Assembly: GCA_938034905.1 (NCBI GenBank)
Contig: CALHLF010000046.1
Coordinates: forward strand, 1 to 38,704
Length of the DNA: 38,704 nt
DNA from: an uncultured bacterium
GTDB lineage: Bacteria; Dictyoglomota; Dictyoglomia; Dictyoglomales; Dictyoglomaceae
Direction of reading: 5' to 3'
Shown: piece after piece, positions 1 through 7,643 of the stretch
Position numbering within the stretch: position 1 is the stretch's first letter
Layout: every line of letters starts with the position of its first letter
Notes under the pieces: model-generated
The model's input: the letters and a program-made list of their open reading frames with translations, nothing else
Database searches by the model: none
What the model was told of the DNA's origin: nothing
Position numbers and translations under genes: made by a program

Positions 1-1
1 A

Positions 2-244
2 AATACAGGTGTAACTATAGATCATGATTGTAAAATAGGGAATTTTGCTCATTTAGCTCCTGGAGTAAATTTGGCTGGTGGGGTTTTAGTGGAAGAAGGA
101 AGTTTTTTAGGTATCAATAGTTCAGTTATTCCTTATAAACGTATAGGGAGATGGTCTATTGTCGGTGCAGGTGGGGTTGTAATTCAAGATGTTCCTGAGT
201 TTACAACTGTGGTTGGAGTACCAGCAAAACCTATCAGATATTAA
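2..244 (+). CDS. Sugar O-acyltransferase, NeuD-like (3' end only)
   Basis: The last 80 codons of a gene that begins upstream of the window, in the frame starting at base 2 and ending at the TAA at 242-244. The protein shows left-handed beta-helix hexapeptide repeats (GNFAHLAPGVNLAGGVLV, then a typical GAGGVVIQDVP turn) and ends in VVGVPAKPIRY, the usual C-terminus of NeuD/PglD-type acetyltransferases. These transfer an acetyl group from acetyl-CoA to an amino sugar such as a sialic acid or bacillosamine precursor. The catalytic His of the family fits the HDC near the start of the fragment. A DegT aminotransferase at 1585 would be a natural partner in nucleotide-sugar synthesis, with toxin-antitoxin genes lying between the two. 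The family is clear; the substrate cannot be told. Confidence 0.8.
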   Translation, partial: NTGVTIDHDCKIGNFAHLAPGVNLAGGVLVEEGSFLGINSSVIPYKRIGRWSIVGAGGVVIQDVPEFTTVVGVPAKPIRY

Positions 245-269
245 AATATTCCTATCTAAATTTGTAGAA

Positions 270-289
270 CTATTTATCTTAGTAAATAG
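270..289 (+). terminator. Small AT-rich hairpin after the acyltransferase gene
   Basis: CTATTTA (270-276) and TAAATAG (283-289) form a 7-bp stem with a 6-base loop, followed by ATTCTTT. It lies between the acyltransferase stop and the HEPN gene. It could be a weak terminator or a regulatory site for the toxin-antitoxin genes. The stem is all A/T except its outer C-G pair, so support is modest. Confidence 0.25.
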
Positions 290-319
290 ATTCTTTAAAC
301 TTTTAAGGAGTCGTAAAAG

Positions 320-720
320 ATGGGAAATATCGAAGAAGGATTAAGGTGGCTTGATCAGGCCGAAGCTGATGTGAAAACAGCGAAAGATTGTCTTGAAGAT
401 GGTAACTATTATGCTACTACCTTTTTCTCCCAGCAAGCTGCTGAAAAAGCTTTAAAGGGTTTTCTTTATGCCCAAGGATATCGAGCTCTTATAACCTATT
501 CTGTTCTTGAACTTCTTGAAGAATCTTCTAAGATTCAATATGAGTTTAATCGGCTCTTAGATAAAGGAAAAGAGTTAGATAGGCATTATATAGGTTCTAG
601 ATATCCTAATTTTTACCCTTTAGGAGCACCATATAATTTTATACAGAGGAGACTGCTAAAAGGTGCTTAAGCTATGCCGAGTCAATATTGAACGAAGTGA
701 AGAAATATTTGAGAAAATAA
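320..720 (+). pseudogene. HEPN-domain protein, frameshifted near its C-terminus
   Basis: A HEPN-domain protein (PF05168 type), probable toxin partner of the nucleotidyltransferase that follows. The ATG at 320 has AAGGAG at 305-310. Hallmarks are the N-terminal WLDQAEADVKTAKDCL helix, FFSQQAAEKALKGFL, and the late YIGSRYPNFYP. As read, the frame ends at 670 with an atypical tail (IQRRLLKGA). Shifting by -1 at the T-run at 637-640 restores a typical HEPN ending, beginning YTEETAKRCLSYAESIL, down to a TAA at 718-720. The simplest reading is loss of one T from a five-T run, by mutation or sequencing error. If the shift is real the last helix is lost. Classical HEPN RNases carry an Rx4-6H motif; I do not see a clear one here, so RNase activity is uncertain. 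Confidence 0.75.
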
Positions 721-1028
721 AAATATACACTCAACGGGTAGTTGAGCAATTGAAGCCTCAATTTGTAATTCTCTTTGGTTCTTTTGCTCGCAAGGACATT
801 AATGAGGGATCAGATGTTGACATTTTAGTGGTTGCAGATTTTAAAGAATCTTTTTTAGATAGAATTAAACTTCTTCTTGATTTGAACGATAATATTGGAC
901 TTCCTCTTGAGCCTATAGGTTACACTCCTGAAGAGTTTCAAGAGATGCAAGAAAAGGGGAATCTCTTCATTCAAGAGGTTCTTGGTACAGGTATTCTTCT
1001 TTATATTAATGATAGTAACAAACAATGA
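663..1028 (+). CDS. MNT-type nucleotidyltransferase (antitoxin partner of HEPN)
   Basis: A minimal nucleotidyltransferase of the DNA polymerase beta superfamily, 121 residues. The active-site signature GSFARKDINEGSDVDILV is at about residues 39-56, with the two catalytic Asp in DVD. In HEPN/MNT modules this protein is the antitoxin and, in studied cases, adds AMP to the toxin. GTG at 663 is the only good start that keeps the fold complete. GAGGAG at 646-651, inside the HEPN gene, can serve as its ribosome binding site. The overlap with the repaired HEPN frame (to 720) implies translational coupling. The substrate is an inference from the family. Confidence 0.8.
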   Translation: MLKLCRVNIERSEEIFEKIKIYTQRVVEQLKPQFVILFGSFARKDINEGSDVDILVVADFKESFLDRIKLLLDLNDNIGLPLEPIGYTPEEFQEMQEKGNLFIQEVLGTGILLYINDSNKQ

Positions 1029-1056
1029 TGAGAAAGTAAGAGGGATATACTTAGCC

Positions 1057-1085
1057 TCGTAAAATTAATATTTTAATGATATAAT
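1057..1085 (+). promoter_or_regulatory. Possible promoter before the second nucleotidyltransferase
   Basis: TATAAT at 1080-1085 is a perfect -10. TCGTAA at 1057-1062, 17 bases upstream, is a poor -35. The 95-base gap between the two nucleotidyltransferase genes and the perfect -10 support a separate transcript. Confidence 0.4.
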
Positions 1086-1123
1086 TTAAAAGTAATTAAG
1101 ATCAAAGAGAAGATGATACTAAA

Positions 1124-1555
1124 ATGAGAATCAGAAAATCAGCTCTCCCATTAAAAAATATAAAGAATCTTATTTTAAGAGCTAAAGATATTCTTGAAAG
1201 ATATAATAACATTGTTTTTGCTTATCTCTTTGGAAGCTTAGCTAAGGGAAGAGTCTCACCTATAAGTGATATAGATATGGCTGTGTATCTTAAAGATACA
1301 GAAAATCTATTAGAAGTTAAATTAGAAATTTTTTCTTTACTTAGTGAAGCTTTAAAAACAGATGAAATTGAGTTAGTTATACTTAATTCTGCACCACTAC
1401 CTTTAAAGGCAAAAGTAATACAGAGTGAGAAAGTGCTTGTTGATAAAGATCCTCCTTTGAGGTATTCTTTTGAATCCTTAACACTAAGAGAATATTTTGA
1501 TTTTTCTATAAAGGAAAGGGAAATTTTTAATAGGAGATACAATCTTGGTAGATAA
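1124..1555 (+). CDS. MntA-type nucleotidyltransferase, without adjacent HepT
   Basis: A 143-residue minimal nucleotidyltransferase of the MntA type. The motif GSLAKGRVSPISDIDMAVYL holds the GS and DxD catalytic residues. The middle ELVILNSAPLPLKAKVI and the C-terminal SLTLREYFDFS are typical of the longer MntA branch, whose toxin HepT is normally encoded directly downstream. Here the next gene starts 29 bases later and is an aminotransferase, so no HepT is present. It differs from the shorter MNT protein at 663 and is not a recent duplicate of it. The decayed module at 17100-17606 carries a clearly related C-terminal segment. The protein may be an orphan antitoxin. Confidence 0.8.
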   Translation: MRIRKSALPLKNIKNLILRAKDILERYNNIVFAYLFGSLAKGRVSPISDIDMAVYLKDTENLLEVKLEIFSLLSEALKTDEIELVILNSAPLPLKAKVIQSEKVLVDKDPPLRYSFESLTLREYFDFSIKEREIFNRRYNLGR

Positions 1556-1584
1556 AAAATTTGATAATAAGAAGGAGAAAAATT

Positions 1585-2715
1585 ATGAATATGCCAAAAA
1601 TTCCTATGTCCGCACCGGATTTAGATGAGAGGGATTATAAAGAGGTATTAGAGGTTTTAAAATCTGGAAGATTAGCTTTAGGTCCTAAAGCAGAGGAGTT
1701 TGAAAAGTTAATGGCAGAGTATGCTGGAGTAAAACATGCTATTGCCGTAAGTTCTGGAACAGCAGGTTTGCATATTTTAGTTAAAGCTTTAGGGATTGAA
1801 GAAGGGGATGAAGTTTTAGTTCCATCTTTTACCTTTTGTGCCAGTGTAAATGTGATTTTATATGAGAAGGCCAAGCCTGTTTTTGTGGATATAGAGCCAG
1901 AGACTTACAATTTAGATCCTGAGGATTTAGAGAGAAAAATTACTAAAAAAACAAAGGCTATAATGGTTGTGGATGTTTTTGGTCATCCAGCAGAATGGGA
2001 TGAAATATTGCAAATTGCAGAAAAGTATAATTTAAAAATAATTGATGACTCCTGTGAAGCATTGGGGGCAGAGTATAAGAGTAAAAAATTAGGTCAATTT
2101 GGGGATGGGGCATGTTTTGCCTTTTATCCCAATAAACAAATAACTACTGGAGAAGGAGGAATAATAGTAACAAATAATGATGATATAGCAAAGATAGCAA
2201 GAAGTTTAAGAAACCAGGGAAGGGGAGAAATGGGAGCATGGCTTTATCATGAAAGGTTGGGATACAATTACAGGATGGATGAGATGTCAGCTGCCCTTGG
2301 TGTTTCTCAGTTAAAGAAGATAGAAAGCTTTCTTCAGAAGAGAGAAAAAGTTGCTAATATGTATACGGAAAAATTAAAAAAATATCCTTGGGTAAAAACT
2401 CCTGTAGTAAAACCATATGTAAGAATGAGTTGGTTTGTGTATGTTATTACCCTTGAAGAGGGACTTGATAGAGATAAAGTAATTGAAGAGATGGAAAAAA
2501 GAGGAATTCCTGCAAGAGGATATTTCTCTCCTATTCATTTACAGCCTTATATCAGAGAGATGTTTGGGACAAAGGAAGGAATGCTTCCTGTAACAGAGAG
2601 TATTTCAAAATGTACCCTTGCCCTTCCTTTTCATAATAATTTAAAAGAAGAAGAGATCGATGAAGTTGTTAGGGTTTTAAGAGAGGTTGTGGAGGGGAAT
2701 TTATTAAAATTATGA
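1585..2715 (+). CDS. DegT/DnrJ/EryC1/StrS-family sugar aminotransferase
   Basis: A PLP-dependent aminotransferase of about 376 residues that aminates a keto-sugar nucleotide. I chose the ATG at 1585 because GAAGGAG lies at 1571-1577; the frame is open to 1561 but has no better start. Family marks are SSGTAGLH (cofactor phosphate contact, about residues 56-63), VLVPSFTF, the Asp in IIDDSCEALGA and the PLP lysine in YPNKQITTGEGG (about K184). An acyltransferase of the NeuD type ends 1.3 kb upstream, so both probably served one amino-sugar pathway. Its stop overlaps the start of nikR by four bases (ATGA). The family is certain; the sugar is unknown. Confidence 0.9.
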   Translation: MNMPKIPMSAPDLDERDYKEVLEVLKSGRLALGPKAEEFEKLMAEYAGVKHAIAVSSGTAGLHILVKALGIEEGDEVLVPSFTFCASVNVILYEKAKPVFVDIEPETYNLDPEDLERKITKKTKAIMVVDVFGHPAEWDEILQIAEKYNLKIIDDSCEALGAEYKSKKLGQFGDGACFAFYPNKQITTGEGGIIVTNNDDIAKIARSLRNQGRGEMGAWLYHERLGYNYRMDEMSAALGVSQLKKIESFLQKREKVANMYTEKLKKYPWVKTPVVKPYVRMSWFVYVITLEEGLDRDKVIEEMEKRGIPARGYFSPIHLQPYIREMFGTKEGMLPVTESISKCTLALPFHNNLKEEEIDEVVRVLREVVEGNLLKL

Positions 2716-3119
2716 ACAATATAAAACGTTTTGGGGTTTCTATTGAAGAGGAATTATTGAAAAAATTTGATGAGCTAATTGAAAAGCGAGGATATAATAG
2801 TAGATCTGAGGCAATAAGAGATCTTATAAGGGATTATCTTGTTAAAGAGAAGTGGGAAGTAAAAAGGGAAAAAATCATAGGTAGTATAAGTATTATTTAT
2901 GAGCATGATATTTATGATCTTTCAAATAAATTAACAGATATTCAACATCATTATCACGAGGTAATAATCTCTACATTGCATGTTCATTTTGATGAGAAAA
3001 ATTGCTTAGAGGTAATATTGGTTAAGGGAAAAGTGGAAAAGATTAAAAAACTTTATGATGAAATTTCCTCTTTAAAATGGGTAAAACATACCAGTATTTC
3101 TGTAACTGATATTATTTAG
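2712..3119 (+). CDS. nikR: Nickel-responsive transcriptional regulator NikR
   Basis: A 135-residue ribbon-helix-helix regulator. The N-terminal 45 residues (RFGVSIEEELLKKFDEL...NSRSEAIRDLIRDYL) are the DNA-binding domain. The C-terminal ACT-like half carries the nickel site: a His in the HHYHEV stretch (about residues 78-81), HVH at about 91-93 and the Cys in NCLEVILVKG at about 98. These match the three His and one Cys that bind Ni in NikR. It normally represses nickel uptake when nickel is plentiful. The start ATG overlaps the aminotransferase stop, so translation is coupled to that gene. A [NiFe] hydrogenase operon at 26813-34295 gives the cell a clear nickel demand. Confidence 0.93.
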   Translation: MNNIKRFGVSIEEELLKKFDELIEKRGYNSRSEAIRDLIRDYLVKEKWEVKREKIIGSISIIYEHDIYDLSNKLTDIQHHYHEVIISTLHVHFDEKNCLEVILVKGKVEKIKKLYDEISSLKWVKHTSISVTDII

Positions 3120-3122
3120 TTT

Positions 3123-3145
3123 GGGGGAGTTTTGCTCCCCCTTTA
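3123..3145 (+). terminator. Rho-independent terminator after nikR
   Basis: GGGGGAG (3123-3129) pairs perfectly with CTCCCCC (3135-3141) around a TTTTG loop, followed by TTTATT. It directly follows the nikR stop codon and sits between two convergent genes. On the other strand it is followed by AAACTAAA, so it is convincing only for the plus strand. Confidence 0.85.
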
Positions 3146-5194
3146 TTCTTCTAATATTAAAACCTCTCTTGGATGTAACTTGATTTCTCCCTCTAATATT
3201 CTTCCAGAAAGAAGGTCTTTTTTCCCTTTTCCAATATTTATTTTTTTAATCTCTTCAGTGTGATTTAGGATAAAGGTGAAGGTTTTTTTATTTTTTACCC
3301 TCTGAGTTATTTCGATACCATAGGGTACATCTTTAAATAATGGCTCAATTCCATGGGCTTTCATAATATATTTAATAAGTTCCTTTAAGAATTTTTGAGA
3401 GGGAAAAGTTCCAATATAGTAACTATATCCATTACCAAATTTATTTACTGTTACACAAGGATATCCTTTATAATAATCCTTTTTATAAACTCCTATAGCC
3501 TTCACCTCATTACCTTCTAAATGAATCACATCAAAAACTAAATTACATTCATAACTTTCCTCGGAGAATTCTTTTCTAAACTCATCTTTAATAATAATCT
3601 CATTTTTCATATCTGGGGGGAGGGCATCAAATTCTTCCACCCATATTCCCAAGATTTTTCTTAAAAAGCCAGGATATCCTCCTAAGATAACTAAATCATT
3701 TTCATCTACTATTCCACTTAAGGTAGTAGTAATAAGTATTCCTCCATTTTTCACATAATCTTCTATTTTCCTTGCCACCTCTTCCTTGGTCATATATAAA
3801 AGGGGTGCAGAAATTAGTTTATATTTCTCAAAATTATCCTCAATTCCTATAACATCAACTCCTAATTGATTTTCATATAAGGCTCTATAATAATCTTCTA
3901 CTCCTTTTGCATAATTTATATCCGTACTTGGACCCTGAGAGTTTTCAAGAGCCCACCAGTTTTCCCAATCAAATAGGACTGCAGATTGAGACTTTACTTT
4001 ACTATCTAAAATCTTATCTCCAAGATTTTTCAGTTCCTCTCCCAGTTCTTTTACTTCTTGAAATACCCTTGTATTTTCATGTCCTGCATGAGATATGATA
4101 GCTCCATGGAATTTTTCAGGACCACCCCTTGATTGCCTAAGCTGGAAGAACATTACTGTATCTGCTCCTTGAGCTATTGCCTGATAACTTAATAATCTCA
4201 TTACCTTTGGTCTTTTAATATAGCAGTAGGGTTGCCAGTTTGTTTGGCTCGGAGTCTGTTCCATAAGCATAAAGGGTTCTCCCTTTTTAAGTCCTCTCAT
4301 AAGGGAATGTCTAAAGGCAATACTTATATAGTCATCGGTAATATATGGATAGCTATCCCAAGATACCACATCCATATGCTTTGCCCACTCAAAATAATTT
4401 AGAGGTTTAAATACTGCCATTAAATTTGTGGTTACAGGAATATTAGGATTATACTTTTTAATGATATTATATTCATTAAGATAGCATTCTAAGATACTTT
4501 CTGACATAAACCTATAATAATCAAGCACCATTCCTTGGGCTACATTAGATAATTTTCCCGTCCACCAGTGATGGAAAAGGACATTTCTTAGGGTTGGGGC
4601 AGATATTTCATCCCAATCATAGAAGGTTTGTCCCCAAAAGGTAGTGTACCATCTTTTATTTAGTTCTTCCAAGGTACCATATTTCTTTTTAAGCCATTCC
4701 CTAAAGGCTTTTTCACAATTTTCACAATAGCAATAGGTTCCATATTCATTGGCAATATGCCAAATTAAAACTGCCTCATGGTTTGCATATTTTTCTGCTA
4801 ATTTTTCCACAAGTTTTTTAGAAAACTCCCTATATACTTTACTATTGGGACAAAAATTAACTCTTCCTCCATGGGATCTTTTGAGTCCATTTATATCCGT
4901 TGGTAATACTTCTTTGTATTTTACTGACATCCAATGGGGTTGAGATGCGGTGGATGTTGCAAGACAAATATATATTCCATTATTCCATAACATATTGATA
5001 ATTTCGTCTAATTGAGAGAAATCATATCTATCCTCTGCTGGCTGAAGCAAGGACCAACTAAAAACATTGACAGTAGCAATATTAATGTTTGCTAATTTGA
5101 AAAGTCTTATATCTTCTTTCCATACTTCCCTATCCCATTGTTCAGGATTGTAATCTCCACCATACCAGATAAATGGGAGTTTTGTGTTTATCAT
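3143..5194 (-). CDS. Beta-galactosidase, glycoside hydrolase family 42
   Basis: A 683-residue GH42 enzyme that releases terminal beta-D-galactose from oligosaccharides. The N-terminal TIM barrel begins with IWYGGDYNPEQW. The acid/base Glu is in WHIANEYG (E150) and the nucleophile Glu in FMLMEQTPS (E312). Four cysteines, C115, C155, C157 and C160 (TYCYCENC), match the zinc-binding set of thermophilic GH42 enzymes. The trimerisation domain and a small C-terminal beta domain follow. There is no signal peptide, so it acts in the cytoplasm on imported sugars. GGAGG precedes the ATG, and the start overlaps the stop of the upstream DegT gene by four bases, so the two form an operon. Confidence 0.95.
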   Translation of the reverse strand: MINTKLPFIWYGGDYNPEQWDREVWKEDIRLFKLANINIATVNVFSWSLLQPAEDRYDFSQLDEIINMLWNNGIYICLATSTASQPHWMSVKYKEVLPTDINGLKRSHGGRVNFCPNSKVYREFSKKLVEKLAEKYANHEAVLIWHIANEYGTYCYCENCEKAFREWLKKKYGTLEELNKRWYTTFWGQTFYDWDEISAPTLRNVLFHHWWTGKLSNVAQGMVLDYYRFMSESILECYLNEYNIIKKYNPNIPVTTNLMAVFKPLNYFEWAKHMDVVSWDSYPYITDDYISIAFRHSLMRGLKKGEPFMLMEQTPSQTNWQPYCYIKRPKVMRLLSYQAIAQGADTVMFFQLRQSRGGPEKFHGAIISHAGHENTRVFQEVKELGEELKNLGDKILDSKVKSQSAVLFDWENWWALENSQGPSTDINYAKGVEDYYRALYENQLGVDVIGIEDNFEKYKLISAPLLYMTKEEVARKIEDYVKNGGILITTTLSGIVDENDLVILGGYPGFLRKILGIWVEEFDALPPDMKNEIIIKDEFRKEFSEESYECNLVFDVIHLEGNEVKAIGVYKKDYYKGYPCVTVNKFGNGYSYYIGTFPSQKFLKELIKYIMKAHGIEPLFKDVPYGIEITQRVKNKKTFTFILNHTEEIKKINIGKGKKDLLSGRILEGEIKLHPREVLILEE

Positions 5195-6411
5195 TTCTTA
5201 ACCTCCAATCTTTCTAAAATTTCATCAACATTTTCTTGAATCTTCTTAATAGCTAAGATTATATCATCCATATCTTCCTTTGTTCCTAAAAGAACATTTT
5301 GGGATAACCAAACTCCTTCTTCTCTACATGCCCTTTCTGTTTCAGGAAGATAAAGATCCTTATATCGATCATCCTTTAAATTATCTGCTATAGCAGGAAT
5401 TCTATATAATGGAAGAGTATATCCAGGCTTTAGAGGAATACCTTCTGCATTCATTGCCTTAACAAATTCCATTTTGGGCAATCCCTTAAAATGGGAAGAT
5501 TTGTATTTAAAAATATAAAGATGATAGGCATGTCTTGTTACCCCTTCATCAGGATTTAAAACTTCTATTCCTTCTATTTTCTTTAAGTTTTCTGTTAGAT
5601 ATCTTGCATTTTCCTCTCTTTTTCTCATTAATTCTTCTATTCTTTCCATTTGAGCTAATAATATTCCTGCCTGAAATTCTGTCATTCTATAATTACCAGA
5701 AAGAATGTAATGCATATACCATTCACCCTTTTTTGATCTTCCCACATTCATTAAGGACCATGCCCTTTCCGCAAGCTCTTCATTATTGGTTAGAATGATT
5801 CCGCCCTCTCCTGCATTTATATTCTTTGAAGATTGAAAACTAAATATTCCCATATCTCCTAATGCTCCAACTTTTCTTCCCCTCCATTCTGCTCCATGGG
5901 CTTGGGCAGCATCCTCTAAAACCTTTAGACTATATTTTTTTGCAATTTCTAATATTTTATCCATATTAGCAGGACAGCCTCCAATATGGACAGGGATTAT
6001 GGCCTTTGTTTTAGAAGTTATCGCAGACTCAATTTTATTAGGATCAATATTATAGGTTTTAGGATCGATATCTACAAAAATTGGCTTTGCTCCAACCATA
6101 AGGACAGAGCTGGCAGTGGCAATAAAAGTATAAGGAGGAACAATAACTTCATCCCCTGCTCCAATTCCTAATGCCCTTAGGGAGAGCTCTAAGGCAACAG
6201 TCCCATTTACACAGGTGATTCCATATTTTGCAGAATGATAATTTGCAAATTTGTTTTCAAATTCCTCATTCTTTTTTCCATTAATCCTTCCCCATTTTCC
6301 GCTTCTTAATATCTCAATTAATATTTTTTCTTCTCTCTCATCAAATATAGGCCAAGAGGGATATGGTTTCTCTCTTATAGGCTTTCCTCCACAGATGGCT
6401 AATTTTGCCAT
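5191..6411 (-). CDS. DegT/DnrJ/EryC1/StrS-family aminotransferase
   Basis: A 406-residue PLP-dependent sugar aminotransferase. It opens with LAICGGKP, common in one DegT branch. VNGTVALELSLRALG, VIVPPYTFIA, the Asp in LEDAAQAHGAEW (D167) and the PLP lysine in SSKNINAGEGG (K196) follow. It is only distantly similar to the other DegT protein at 1585 and is not a duplicate. A good promoter (6448-6475) and GGGAGGA before the ATG show it is the first gene of a two-gene operon with the GH42 beta-galactosidase. Pairing with a glycosidase suggests a role in amino-sugar or cyclitol metabolism rather than envelope synthesis, but that is an inference. Confidence 0.9.
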   Translation of the reverse strand: MAKLAICGGKPIREKPYPSWPIFDEREEKILIEILRSGKWGRINGKKNEEFENKFANYHSAKYGITCVNGTVALELSLRALGIGAGDEVIVPPYTFIATASSVLMVGAKPIFVDIDPKTYNIDPNKIESAITSKTKAIIPVHIGGCPANMDKILEIAKKYSLKVLEDAAQAHGAEWRGRKVGALGDMGIFSFQSSKNINAGEGGIILTNNEELAERAWSLMNVGRSKKGEWYMHYILSGNYRMTEFQAGILLAQMERIEELMRKREENARYLTENLKKIEGIEVLNPDEGVTRHAYHLYIFKYKSSHFKGLPKMEFVKAMNAEGIPLKPGYTLPLYRIPAIADNLKDDRYKDLYLPETERACREEGVWLSQNVLLGTKEDMDDIILAIKKIQENVDEILERLEVKK

Positions 6412-6447
6412 GACTTCCTCCCTTATCTTTCATAAAATCGCTATTTA

Positions 6448-6475
6448 ATTATACAGAAAAAGAAGGCGAATTCAA
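6448..6475 (-). promoter_or_regulatory. Promoter of the aminotransferase/beta-galactosidase operon
   Basis: On the minus strand TTGAAT (6475-6470), a 16-base spacer and TATAAT (6453-6448) form a near-consensus sigma-A-type promoter. It lies about 36 bases ahead of the ATG at 6411. Confidence 0.75.
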
Positions 6476-6506
6476 AAAGAAAAATAAATATATTTTAATA
6501 CTAATC

Positions 6507-6535
6507 TTGACCAAAATAGAGTTACAATATATTCT
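6507..6535 (+). promoter_or_regulatory. Promoter of the radical SAM/SPASM gene
   Basis: TTGACC (6507-6512), a 17-base spacer and TATTCT (6530-6535). It would start transcription near 6542 and leave a leader of about 70 bases that contains the palindrome at 6566-6588. Confidence 0.6.
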
Positions 6536-6565
6536 TAAATTAGTGTATACTTGTTACTTCAATCC

Positions 6566-6588
6566 TTAAGAATTTTTAAAAATCTTAA
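6566..6588 (+). repeat. AT-rich near-palindrome in the radical SAM leader
   Basis: TTAAGA at one end is mirrored by TCTTAA at the other, with TTTTT facing AAAAA inside. This makes a 23-base near-palindrome between the promoter and the Shine-Dalgarno site. It could be an operator for a dimeric regulator or a weak hairpin. AT-rich palindromes arise easily in such DNA, so the role is uncertain. Confidence 0.4.
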
Positions 6589-6610
6589 AACAACTTTGAG
6601 AGGTGATTCG

Positions 6611-7594
6611 ATGCATTTTCTTGATATTGTAGAGGTTGAGATAACTTTGCAATGTAATTTTAGGTGTATTCATTGTTATTGTAATGCAGGTGGAAGAAAC
6701 AAAGAAGAATTGTCCTTTGAGGAAATTAAGAATTTAATTATTCAGGCAAAGGAGATAGGTATAGAAAATTTAGATTTAGTAGGTGGAGAGCCCTTTATGC
6801 ATCCCAAGATATTAGACATTATATCCTTTGCCCAAAATATTGGTCAGAAGGTTTTGATAAATACTAATGGTTCCTTAATAACAGAGGATTTAGCAAAATA
6901 TCTTAAGAAGATTGCTCCCAATTTGATTATAGGGGTCTCCTTAGAAGGTCCAGATTCTGAAACTAATGATTTTGTGAGGGGAAAGGGAAATTTTGAGAAA
7001 GCAATAAGGGGAATAGAGATTTTAGTAAAAAATGGTTTTTCAGTCTCAATTTTAAATATCATAAATAAAAGAAATTGGAAGAAATTTAAAGAAATTATAA
7101 TACTTGCCAAAAACATTGGAGTAAGAAATATTTATGTAGATAGATTTATCCCTGTAGGAAGGGGAAAAATTTTTGAAAAATATTTAGATATGGAAGATCA
7201 TGAATGGGTTTCTGCACTAAAATACGTTAAAGAGACTATTAAAAAATATGAGAAGGAAATAGATTTCTATGTTGAGGAGTCAATTTCTGGAGAACCATGC
7301 CCTGCAGGAATTAAGCATGTATCTATTCTTTCCAATGGATTTGTAGTGCCCTGTGGACATTTAAGATTTGATAATAAATATTATTTGGGGAATATAAAGG
7401 AAAAGAGCTTAAAAGATATATTAAGCTCCATCAGGATTGATAATATTTTTAAATCATCAAGTTTATGTAAAAATTGCAATTTAAATTATTGCAATAGTGG
7501 ATGTAGAGCTTATCAGATAGTAAAAAATAAAGAGATGGATATTCCTATATGTTTAATAAATAGAGAACTTGGTAGCATATATGCTGTGGATTAG
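6611..7594 (+). CDS. Radical SAM/SPASM domain protein
   Basis: About 327 residues from the ATG at 6611, chosen because GAGAGGTG lies at 6598-6605; the frame is open upstream to 6551 with no comparable site. CNFRCIHC (C15, C19, C22) binds the radical-SAM [4Fe-4S] cluster, and GGEP contacts SAM. The C-terminal part has the SPASM pattern: C-P-A-G followed by VPCGH, then CKNC, CNSGC, which would hold auxiliary iron-sulfur clusters. SPASM enzymes modify peptides or mature other enzymes (PqqE, AlbA, anSME types). No short precursor peptide or sulfatase gene is visible nearby, so the substrate is unknown. It appears to be transcribed alone. Confidence 0.88.
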   Translation: MHFLDIVEVEITLQCNFRCIHCYCNAGGRNKEELSFEEIKNLIIQAKEIGIENLDLVGGEPFMHPKILDIISFAQNIGQKVLINTNGSLITEDLAKYLKKIAPNLIIGVSLEGPDSETNDFVRGKGNFEKAIRGIEILVKNGFSVSILNIINKRNWKKFKEIIILAKNIGVRNIYVDRFIPVGRGKIFEKYLDMEDHEWVSALKYVKETIKKYEKEIDFYVEESISGEPCPAGIKHVSILSNGFVVPCGHLRFDNKYYLGNIKEKSLKDILSSIRIDNIFKSSSLCKNCNLNYCNSGCRAYQIVKNKEMDIPICLINRELGSIYAVD

Positions 7595-7643
7595 TATATT
7601 ATATCTCTCATCCTCCCTTTAAAAATTTTTTTAATTATACAAC

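Noticed and set aside
631-645. Programmed -1 frameshift in the HEPN gene
   Set aside because: The bases before the shift (tat aat ttt ata) do not form a proper X-XXY-YYZ slippery site and I see no strong downstream stem. A one-base deletion is simpler.
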